12,003 bases of DNA from JANOAR01 sp031411235 (GTDB taxonomy: Bacteria > Verrucomicrobiota > Verrucomicrobiia > Verrucomicrobiales > Verrucomicrobiaceae): contig JANOAR010000297.1 of the NCBI GenBank assembly GCA_031411235.1, forward strand, positions 1 to 12,003. Reading direction: 5' to 3'. Below, piece by piece: positions 1-7,000 of this stretch; the stretch's first letter is position 1; every line of letters starts with the position of its first letter. The notes under the pieces are model-generated. The model saw only the letters and a list, made by a program, of their open reading frames with translations, made no database searches and was not told the origin of the DNA. The translations under genes and the position numbers were made by a program.

Positions 1-120
1 GACGCTCACACTGAACTCTTCGCCTTCATCGACTCCTACTACAACACCCAACGCCTCCACTCCTCCCTCAACTACCGTTCCCCCAGCCGCTTCGAGGCCG
101 ATATCGCCCTCGCTAACTAA
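1..120 (+). CDS. IS3-family transposase (OrfB), C-terminal end only
   Basis: The first 120 bases encode 39 residues and a TAA stop, open to the left edge. The peptide contains DSYYNTQRLHSSLNYRSP followed by a phenylalanine-glutamate pair, which is the typical C-terminal end of the DDE integrase core (rve domain) of IS3-family OrfB transposases (Y-N-x-x-R-x-H-S-x-L-x-Y-x-[ST]-P). The intact enzyme catalyses cut-and-circularise transposition of its element. The catalytic D,D,E residues would lie mostly upstream, outside the window. It is the only accepted gene on the plus strand and runs convergently towards the methyltransferase. IS3 membership is clear from the motif; the subgroup cannot be set from this fragment. 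Confidence 0.9.
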   Translation, partial: DAHTELFAFIDSYYNTQRLHSSLNYRSPSRFEADIALAN

Positions 121-130
121 TTCACTTTTG

Positions 131-153
131 GTCCAAATATACGTGGCATCTCA
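131..153 (-). repeat. Candidate terminal inverted repeat (IRR) of the IS
   Basis: This short segment lies between the transposase stop and the reappearance of methyltransferase coding sequence, and it ends in the TCA/TGA trinucleotide typical of IS3-family tips. Its partner at the left end is not in the window, so the assignment rests on position and on the terminal bases only. Confidence 0.4.
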
Positions 154-486
154 TTCTGATTTCTTCAGCCCGTCGCGGCTGCTTTTGAAGTATGGCACGA
201 AATTGAAACACTTGATGTAGTAGTGGGCAATTCGGTGAACCAGAACGCACTTCCCAGTTTTTGACATTGAAAGCGCCAAAGGCTTCTTCGCAAAGAGGGT
301 GGACAACGCTTTCGTTTCCGTCGTGCATCCGACTTTTGGAAATCCAAAACCGAGTGCCGAAGAAGGGGGCTCGGTGAATTCAATCACAGGAAAAACTAGA
401 GGTCTGAACTGCTGAACAAAACGGCGCAAGCTTGGTAGTTCGAATGTGCCCGAGTAAATCGACTCTAGACAGGAGGATGGTGACAT
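151..486 (-). pseudogene. Methyltransferase C-terminal remnant, truncated at the IS
   Basis: The third frame of the same gene. True homologous coding probably begins near 430 (RRFVQQFRPLVFPVIEFTEP) rather than at the ATG at 486, because the preceding stretch is better matched by the other frame. The downstream part FGFPKVGCTTETKAL and then YYIKCFNFVPYFKSSRDG resembles the recognition region of type IIG/ISP enzymes, where related proteins carry a similar Y-F/I-K-A-F-D-F-x-P-[YF]-F element. The frame ends GLKKSE-TGA; in relatives the protein continues well beyond this point. The stop codon (153-151) coincides with the inferred IS tip. Confidence 0.6.
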
Positions 487-1303
487 TCTGTTTTACGCCA
501 TCAAACAACTGACCGGGATTTGAGTCGCTTTCAAAATTAGCCAACCAAGTCTCACCGGCATTTTTAACGATCCTTTGAATAGGTGCCATTCGTTCTGTGC
601 ATACAAGGCTCATTGGCACAATGAGTCCCAGGCGTTTGAATCGCGAAGTGAGGTGATAGCATCGTTCAACAACTGGAGGCCAAAGGTTGTTGCATTCCCA
701 ACTCGTTAGATTGCGTGGAACATAGGTTCTAGATGCGCGCGACAATTCTACCCAAGGTGGATTGCCGATGATCACATCGAACCCGCCCTTGTTCATGATG
801 CCGTAGAACTCGATGAACCAGTGGAAGGGCTGGTGGGACTTGCGCCACTTGGTGAAGGCGGTGTCGGTCTTGAGGTTGCTCTTGTTGTAGTCGCTGGCGA
901 GGAAGCGGTCGAGCTGGTCGCGCATGACTTCGAGCGTGCGGTGCAGGCTCTGCTTGGCGCTGCGGAACTCGGCGGCATCCATCTTCGTGGCTTCCTGCAA
1001 CTGGTGGAAGCGTTGGAAGGCGCGGTCGGCATCCTCGGCCTGTTCTTCAATGCGGCGGTAGTCGTCGAGGCTGTGCTCGATGCCGCCGAGGAGGAGCTGG
1101 CTGGCCTTGCCGCCGCCCTGATGCTCAGTGAAGGCGCGGCGGATTTCGGCACGGCTGGCATAACCAACGAGGGTATTGCCGGCGCGGATGTTGAAGTCGA
1201 TGTCGGGCAGGGGCTCTACTTGCTGGCCGGGCTCAAGCTGCGCGGCGAGCTTGAGGAAGAGGCGGAGTTTGCAGATTTCCACGGCTTCTTCCATGATGTC
1301 CAC
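380..1303 (-). CDS. Methyltransferase central piece with NPPW catalytic motif
   Basis: The frame is open from 1504 through the repeat. The first ATG is at 1303, but homologous coding clearly starts before it: right after the repeat it reads RAKHPLWEKQIKAILDHAAA and then the Eco57I signature with NLYGVDIMEEAVEICKLRLF. NPPWVE, the N6-adenine methyltransferase motif IV, is at residues 181-186 counted from the ATG. It continues through QNVTILLSRVDL before running out of frame and stopping at 380. It belongs to the same protein as the upstream piece and was probably never an independent gene. Codons before about position 780 (plus coordinates above 780) are GC-rich; those after are near 47% G+C. 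Confidence 0.75.
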   Translation of the reverse strand: MDIMEEAVEICKLRLFLKLAAQLEPGQQVEPLPDIDFNIRAGNTLVGYASRAEIRRAFTEHQGGGKASQLLLGGIEHSLDDYRRIEEQAEDADRAFQRFHQLQEATKMDAAEFRSAKQSLHRTLEVMRDQLDRFLASDYNKSNLKTDTAFTKWRKSHQPFHWFIEFYGIMNKGGFDVIIGNPPWVELSRASRTYVPRNLTSWECNNLWPPVVERCYHLTSRFKRLGLIVPMSLVCTERMAPIQRIVKNAGETWLANFESDSNPGQLFDGVKQNVTILLSRVDLLGHIRTTKLAPFCSAVQTSSFSCD

Positions 1304-3131
1304 GCCGTAGAGGTTGTGGACGATGATGGTCTTGTGGATGTAGTAGCCCTCGTTGGGGTGCGCGGCGGCGTGGTCGAGGATAGCTTTGATTTGCTTTTCC
1401 CACAGAGGATGCTTCGCGCGGCTGTCCTGCTGTCCTGCTGTCCTGCTGTCCTGCTGTCCTGCTGTCCTGCTGTCCTGCTGTCCTGCTGTCGTAATGCCAA
1501 TCTGTCAATAGAGCGCGGAAGCGCTGCAAACAGGCGGTGTAGAGCGGCTCCAGAATCTCCAGCGCGGCGAAGAGGAAGGCACCGGAGCCGCAGGTGGGGT
1601 CGAGCACGGAGAGCTTCTTCAACTGGGCAAAGAAAGCAAGCAGCAGCGAGGCATCGGCGCTCTCGATGACATCCTGGGCAAACTGGCGGATGTCGAGGTT
1701 GAGCGTGACGAAGTCGTCGATGCTCTTCACTTCACCCGCGCGCAGTTTGGCCCGCAAGTCATGGCAGCGTTGGTGACGCGCGATGGTCTCGCGCCAGATT
1801 TCGGTGGGCAGACCATGAGATGATGGCGTGGTGGTGTTCCAGTCTTTGCGCCGCTTGATGAGGTCGGGCTGTGTGGTGTCGAGGCCAGTGCTGATGTTCT
1901 TGGGCAGTGAGGCTTGCCAGTCCTCCACGCTGCTGCCTGCGCCACGTCGCACTGCTTCGTAGATGTAGCGGTCGGGTTCGGCCTGGAGAAGCTGCCATGC
2001 TGCCGCTGGCAGCTTGTCCGCCACCGCGTGGAAGAGGAAGGGGATGATGCAGTTCTTCGAGATGTATTCGGTGATGTCCTCCTTGGTGTAGTAGGCACCC
2101 ATCTCCTTCTGGTTGGTGTATTTCTCGAAGACGTAGCCGAGGATTTCAGGGTTGATTTCATTGCCGTTGGCAAGCGGGCTGTCGTCGAGGTGCCAGTCGA
2201 ACTGGTCGAAGAACGCGAAGACTTTTTCAAAGGCTTCATCCGGGATGCTGATGCCGGGGTGATCACGCTCGATGGGGTGCTCGTCAAAGATGCCGCCATT
2301 AAGGTAGGGGATGGTGCCGATGAGGGCGGCGAGTTCCTTGCTGCGTTCTTGCGAGCCGAGTCCTTCATGGAACAGACGGCGGAGGAACGAGCGATAAAAA
2401 GAGTGGAACTTGTCCTTGCCCACCTCCCCCTGCACGCGGGCGAGGCGACTGGAGAGGTAATGCTGATCGCCATCCAGAAAACCCTTCCGCTGGAGGAAGT
2501 AGCAGAACATGATGCGGTTGAGCATCAGCGAGGTATACCAAGCCTGGAGGCCAGTGTCGGACAGGCCTTTGATGAACTGCTGGAAGGTGTCCTTCTGCTT
2601 CTTGAAGAGTTCGTAAAAGCGCTTGGTGACGCGGTCGCGGTCGAGGGTATCGGCGAGCTTGCGGACGACGCCTGTGATGTCGAGGGCGTCTTCTTCATCG
2701 AGTGTGAAGGCGATGGAAGCGAGCTTCTGGAAGAGCAGTTCGTTGGACTTGCCCGCCTCCCAAGTCAGCTCGCGCAATGACACGGGCTTGCCGGGGCGTC
2801 GTGCGGGCCACTGCCACACCTGGCGGGTCTTGGCCGCATCGGTGAAGATCAGCAGGTGCTCGCTGGCCAGTGGGGTGACGGCTTTGTCGATCTTGCGCCG
2901 TTCGTCAGAGAGAGGGATGCGGCCTTTTGCATCGGGCGGGCAATGGAGAATCTTCACGCCGCGCTTCTCGGCTACAGCATCGAGCACGAGGAAGCCGGAG
3001 CCATAAGGAATGCGCAGCTTGCTGCCCGTGGCGGCGGGCCAGTCCCAGCCGAGCGCAGGGTCGGTGAACAGGCCGGAGAAGTCGAAGGAGGCGACGGAGC
3101 GGGTGATTTCTTGGCGTTGTTCGGGAGACAT
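1233..3131 (-). CDS. Methyltransferase N-terminal piece (to motif I, then out of frame)
   Basis: It begins with ATG at 3131. Residues 1 to about 547 are authentic. A region around residues 200-220 (LMLNRIMFCYFLQRKGFL) and one around 325-360 (ILGYVFEKYTNQKEMGAYYT, then KEDITEYISKN) are typical of large Eco57I-type methyltransferases. The SAM-binding motif DPTCGSGAF is at residues 511-519. An early stretch with HLLIFTDAAKTRQVWQW resembles N-terminal regions of type IIG-like enzymes, but I cannot point to a certain nuclease motif. From position 1490 the frame crosses the 8-bp repeat, reading (DSRTAGQQ)n, then continues in the wrong frame as arginine/proline-rich sequence to the stop at 1233. In this state the product lacks the catalytic NPPW motif and should be inactive as a methylase. 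Confidence 0.8.
   Translation of the reverse strand: MSPEQRQEITRSVASFDFSGLFTDPALGWDWPAATGSKLRIPYGSGFLVLDAVAEKRGVKILHCPPDAKGRIPLSDERRKIDKAVTPLASEHLLIFTDAAKTRQVWQWPARRPGKPVSLRELTWEAGKSNELLFQKLASIAFTLDEEDALDITGVVRKLADTLDRDRVTKRFYELFKKQKDTFQQFIKGLSDTGLQAWYTSLMLNRIMFCYFLQRKGFLDGDQHYLSSRLARVQGEVGKDKFHSFYRSFLRRLFHEGLGSQERSKELAALIGTIPYLNGGIFDEHPIERDHPGISIPDEAFEKVFAFFDQFDWHLDDSPLANGNEINPEILGYVFEKYTNQKEMGAYYTKEDITEYISKNCIIPFLFHAVADKLPAAAWQLLQAEPDRYIYEAVRRGAGSSVEDWQASLPKNISTGLDTTQPDLIKRRKDWNTTTPSSHGLPTEIWRETIARHQRCHDLRAKLRAGEVKSIDDFVTLNLDIRQFAQDVIESADASLLLAFFAQLKKLSVLDPTCGSGAFLFAALEILEPLYTACLQRFRALLTDWHYDSRTAGQQDSRTAGQQDSRTAGQPREASSVGKANQSYPRPRRRAPQRGLLHPQDHHRPQPLRRGHHGRSRGNLQTPPLPQARRAA
1421..1490 (+). 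repeat. 8-bp tandem repeat (GCTGTCCT)8 plus 6 bp, inside the methyltransferase gene
   Basis: There are eight perfect copies of GCTGTCCT from 1421 to 1484, followed by GCTGTC at 1485-1490. On the coding strand each three copies (24 bp) encode the same octapeptide, DSRTAGQQ, in any frame. The unit length is not a multiple of three, so gain or loss of copies by slipped-strand mispairing changes the downstream frame. The frame of motif I (codon start at 1490) and the frame of the NPPW part (codon start at 1423) are 67 bases apart. Adding one unit (75) or removing two (51) makes them continuous. The tract sits between motif I and the Eco57I signature, where related enzymes have a variable linker. 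Confidence 0.97.
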
Positions 3132-3292
3132 GGGAAAGGGTGTTGCTGGGGCAGGAGGCGGGCGGTGATGGGGGAATGGGGAATGTGAAAAGCTGTTTGC
3201 GATTGATGAACAAAGTGGGTATCTGTGAGCAGCGACCAGTGTGGTTCAGACCTTTTCCGTTCCCGTGAACTTTAGTTCCCTGGCCGCTCCTT

Positions 3293-3742
3293 TTATGGAT
3301 TCTGACCGGACATGCCAGTCAGCGGATTGTGCCAGCGGACTCCTGGGAATTTGCGAAAATCAGTATCGTTAGTGTGGACGATGGCGGCGTAATCGAGGGC
3401 GATGGCGGCGATTTGGGCGTCGGTGGTGAGGTTGCCTGCGGTGCCTGCCAAGGTGAGTAGCCTGAACACTTGCTGATGATGCGATTTCCCCGCGAGCACG
3501 AGTTCAAGATGTGGTTGGAGTAGCCATGACTCGACGGCGGCAACCGCATCAGCAATGGTAAGCGGCTGCTTCATCATTCGAGGCGAGGTGATGATGCGCA
3601 CGAAGGCGAAGATCACAGCATGACACAGCAGAATGGGCTCGGTGCCTGAAAGGCATGTTTGCCACCATGCCTGCGCCGCTGTGTGATCCGCTGATGTGCG
3701 GTCATAAGCATAGAGCAGAAGGTTGGCATCAGGAACGATCAT
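3293..3742 (-). CDS. vapC: VapC-family PIN-domain ribonuclease toxin
   Basis: A 149-residue protein starting at ATG 3742, the normal length for VapC. It begins MIVPDANLLLYAYD, with the first metal-binding aspartate of the PIN fold at residue 5. It later contains GNLTTDAQIAAIA, with a second conserved aspartate, and TNDTDFRKFPGVRW, with the DxDF element. PIN toxins are Mg2+-dependent ribonucleases, commonly cutting tRNA or rRNA. The central helix reads HAVIFAFVRI where many VapCs have a glutamate; I believe the subfamily ending in W-x-N-P-L commonly varies here, so this need not mean loss of activity. The start codon overlaps the antitoxin stop by 4 bp (ATGA), indicating translational coupling. 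The pair is embedded between two defence-type genes. Confidence 0.9.
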   Translation of the reverse strand: MIVPDANLLLYAYDRTSADHTAAQAWWQTCLSGTEPILLCHAVIFAFVRIITSPRMMKQPLTIADAVAAVESWLLQPHLELVLAGKSHHQQVFRLLTLAGTAGNLTTDAQIAAIALDYAAIVHTNDTDFRKFPGVRWHNPLTGMSGQNP

Positions 3743-4020
3743 GGCGCATTCCGTGCCTGAATTTCGAGATAAGCTTCATCGTCGAGTTCGGCCAAAAGTT
3801 CGCTGGCCATGCGGTTGCGGCATACATCAGGATTGCCTTCTGCAAGAGGGCCAGTGATGACAAATGGCAGACTGGGCTTGGCAGATGTAATGGTCTTTCT
3901 CGGGGCTCGTTCCACCAACGCCCGCAAGGCAAAGTGAATCAACGCACCGGGCTGTTGAATGCCTGCAATGGCCGAAGCTTGGGTGAGCAGTGAATCGTCG
4001 AGAGTGAGTGTGGTTTGCAT
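3739..4020 (-). CDS. vapB: VapB-family antitoxin (ribbon-helix-helix type)
   Basis: A 93-residue protein from ATG 4020. The N-terminus MQTTLTLDDSLLTQASAIAG, then a conserved A-L-I-x-x-A-L-R-A-L-V-E-R stretch, matches the beta-strand/helix/helix pattern of VapB DNA-binding domains. The C-terminal half (ITGPLAEGNPDVCRNRMASE and an acidic tail) would be the toxin-binding part that blocks the PIN active site. By family precedent it autorepresses its operon, alone and with VapC. It begins only 22 bp after the helicase stop, so it may also be read from the helicase transcript. I see no good Shine-Dalgarno sequence before the ATG. Identification rests on the N-terminal motif plus the overlapping VapC gene. 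Confidence 0.87.
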   Translation of the reverse strand: MQTTLTLDDSLLTQASAIAGIQQPGALIHFALRALVERAPRKTITSAKPSLPFVITGPLAEGNPDVCRNRMASELLAELDDEAYLEIQARNAP

Positions 4021-4042
4021 GGAAAGAGTATGCAGGCAGGCG

Positions 4043-7000
4043 TTAGTCAGGCAAGCACGCTGTTTGAACCATCCCCAGCGAGCACAGGATGCTGGGCTTT
4101 TTGAGGCTGGTGTCGTGGTGGTGCTCGACCACGAGCCGGTCGTCGCGGTGGAGGTTGGTGATCATGGCGGCGAGATCATCGTCGTTGATGTCGGTGCGCA
4201 GGGCGCGGTTGAGTTTATCGACGGTCTCGGTGGTAAGCGGGTGGTCATAGATGGCCTGGATGGCGGCGCGGACTTGGTCGGTGAGGAAGAGGTCGCCCTG
4301 GCGATGGCGCAGGTAGTCGGTGAGGCGCTCGTAGGCGCGGTAGCGGGAGCCGCGCTTGGGGCCGAGGCGACCGGCGTGGGTGTCGTGCGAGCGTTCTTCA
4401 TGCACGAGTTCGACGGCTTTTTTTACCAAGGTGTGATGATCGCTGCGGCGTGGCAGCGCGGGAGTGTCAGGCGTGCAGGCGGCGGCGCGGAGCACGCGCA
4501 CGGGGGATTCGGTGACGGTGTTGCCGTGCTCATCAAGCCACAGCAGGGCATCGTTTTCCTGCTGGGTGCGAATGTAAGCGAGCACGCCGGGCGGGGTCAT
4601 GGCGGGCTGCGTGGCGCTGGGCGTGTGGGGCTTGGTGGCATAGACGACATCGGGCAGGCCCTCGATGGCTTTGCGCAGTTCGGGGTTGTTCTTGGTGGCC
4701 TGCGCCCAGATTTCATAGGCCTCGGAGGTAAGATCCACTTCATCGTCCTCGGGCTCGTCGAGAATGCCGGACTTCTCGTTGTAGAGGTCGCGCAGGCCGT
4801 CTTCGTCGCTGGCGGTGTGGTGCTCGAAGAACGATTCATCGGAGCCGACGACTTCCTCGTTTTGCTTCAACCGGTCGGTGAGGCGCTGGCGGAGTTTGAT
4901 GATCTTCTCGACACCATCGGCTGGCATGAACGAGTAACAGTGAATCTCCTCGGCCTTCTGGCCGATGCGATCCACGCGGCCTGCGCGTTGGATGAGGCGG
5001 ATGAGCGCCCATGGGAGGTCGTAGTTGATGACAATCGACGCGTCCTGGAGGTTCTGGCCTTCGGAGAGCACATCGGTGGCGATGAGCACACGCGTCTGTC
5101 TGGTGGGCGGATGCTCGTTCAGTTTATCGTTCGACTCGGGGGAGAATTTCCAGGCCTGAGCGGCAGGATTCTCGGACTGGCCTGTGGCACAATCGACGGA
5201 GGTCACGCCTGCTTTCGTGAGGGCGTCGCTGAGGTAGTGGGCGGTGTCGGCGAACTGGGTGAAGAGCAGGAATTTCTTCCCTGGCTGCTCCGTGTGAACG
5301 AGGCGGATGAGGGCTTGCAGCTTGTAGTCCTTTGCCGCGCTGATAGTTGCGGTGTCAGCGAGGACGCTGCGCAACTCGGCAGCGTCGTTGCGCAAATCAG
5401 CAGCAAGCGCGGGCTTGAACACGGCGGGATCTAGCCAGCGAAACAGCCTGGCCTTCGTGGCTGCAATCATGTCATAAACTTGCGCGGCAGCAGCCTGGTA
5501 ATGGGCCTCGTCCCAGGCTCCGAGCGGCGGAAGTTCCAACGGCTCGTCGTCGAGATCGAGCTCGCCGTCGCTGGTGTCATTGAAACGGCTGTCGAGCAGC
5601 TCGGCAGCCTGCTGGCCAATGGGTATCTCCTTCTTGTTTTCGATGGCGTGCAGGAAGATGTAATTCCGCAGTACATGGCGGTGCAATGAGAGCTGAAAGG
5701 CGGTGGCGGAGCTTTCGAGACGCTTGAAAAGGTTGGTGCGGCAGAAGCCCATGAGGCGCTTTCCAGCTCGGGTGAGGTCGTCTATTATTTTGCCCTGAAG
5801 GGGCGGCAGGCCGTCGGGCAGCGTTTTTTTCACGTAGCCCGCGAGGCCATAACGCGGGAGTTCCAGGCGGTTGATGCCATCGACGATCTCGGGGCGGAAA
5901 AGACGAGCGCAAGGGTCTTCAAGGTCTTCGGGATCGGAGCGGAACTTGATCGCACGCGGCCTGCGCAAGGGGAAATAGGCGCGCACGCCGTCTTGCAGCG
6001 TGAGGAACCAGCGCGGGTTGCCCAGTTCACGATCATCCTTCTCGGCGTAGTTGCGGATGATGAAGGAGCGTGTGCGCCGCACCATGAAGAGGCGCATGAT
6101 TTCGCGCCAGTCATCGGGCTCTGCGCTCTTCTCGAAGGCGGCAAGTGAGGCGAGGGGTGTGTTGGGGAACCGCAGTGAAAACTGCGAATCGCCAATGCCG
6201 CGCAGCAGAGTCTCGGGGCGGATGCCTATGTCTTTCTGATCCGGCACAAAAAGCCGAAGCTGGCTGGAGAGATCGAGGTAAGTCTTGTTGTAGGGCGTGG
6301 CGGTGAGCAGCACGACCTTGCTCTCGTTTTTCTCCAGATAGTTGCGGATGGCCTGGTAAGTGCGGCCTTCGCGATTTCGGAAGTTATGCGATTCGTCGAT
6401 GATGACGAGGCGGTAGCGCGGGTAGTCGTCGTTGAGTTCACGCGTGACGCGGCTGTGCGAGAGCACCTTGTGGGCGCGGAACTTGAACCGGTGGGCATAC
6501 TCATCCCACATTTTGGTGAGGTTCTTCGGGCATAGGATGAGCGTTTCCAGCATCTGGTCGTCGCCCATCACGCGGGCGATGGCGGAGGCGATGCGTGTCT
6601 TGCCAAGGCCGACTACATCGCCCACGAGCACGCCGCCATGTTTGTTGAGATGGCGGCAGGCGAGCTGAACGGCTTTCACCTGGAATGAGAGTAGATCGGC
6701 GCTGACATCCGTTGGCAGACGGAATTCTTTTATCCCATCCCGCGCATCGCGCGATAAGTGCCACGCCATTTTCAGATAAATATGATGGGGCGGGATGGGC
6801 TGCTCGCTGGCCCAGCATTCATCAAGAATGGCGATAAGTTCCTCGGTGATGTCGAGGCACCATCTTTGATTCCAACGATCTTCAAACCACTGCCTAAGTT
6901 TGGTGGCGGCATCCTTGTCGAGCACATCGACATTGAGTTCGCCCTGTCCGCGCAATCCAGAGAAGGTGAGATTGCTGGAGCCGAGGTAAGCAATGGTGGG

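Larger units (their letters stand above)
1..153 (+). mobile_element. Right end of an IS3-family insertion sequence
   Basis: The transposase stop is followed by about 33 bp of non-coding sequence, as expected for the terminal region of an IS3 element. Read from the outside (minus strand from 153), the end begins TGAGATGCCACGTATATTTG; a TGA/TCA-type terminus is common in this family. The host methyltransferase frame runs into position 153 and stops exactly on this TGA, so 153 is the inferred IS/host junction. The left end lies outside the window, so neither the partner inverted repeat nor a target-site duplication can be checked. Confidence 0.7.
151..3131 (-). pseudogene. Eco57I/COG1002-type adenine-specific DNA methyltransferase, whole broken locus
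   Basis: Three consecutive minus-strand reading frames together make one methyltransferase-like protein of about 990 residues. Its order is an N-terminal helical region, the SAM-binding motif I DPTCGSGAF, an Eco57I signature (YYIHKTIIVHNLYGVDIMEE), the N6-adenine catalytic motif NPPW, and part of a C-terminal recognition region. Three lesions are visible. The 8-bp repeat at 1421-1490 puts the two sides out of frame. One extra base (or two lost) is needed to explain a frame change near 420-435. The IS end at 153 cuts off the C-terminus. Enzymes of this type (type IIG, ISP, PglX, DrmMI) usually exceed 1000 residues, so perhaps a hundred or more are missing. It lies about 160 bp downstream of vapC in the same orientation as the helicase. 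As sequenced it cannot give a full-length enzyme; the repeat lesion alone would be reversible. Confidence 0.8.

Noticed and set aside
1421..1490. Shared DSR residues in the octamer repeat (DSRTAGQQ) and the minisatellite frame (RRDSRPP)
   Set aside because: The DNA units differ in length and sequence; the shared tripeptide is best explained by chance in GAC-TCC/AGC-rich repeats.
821..1669. Plus-strand open frame of 282 codons across the methyltransferase and the 8-bp repeat
   Set aside because: It is the antisense of a clear methyltransferase with motif I and NPPW. It contains the repeat as SCCPAVLL and has no recognisable domain; a GC-rich shadow.
3959..5434. Plus-strand open frame of 491 codons
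   Set aside because: It lies opposite the helicase C-terminal half, which carries motifs V and VI. The Gly/Val-rich translation is typical of antisense frames in GC-rich genes.
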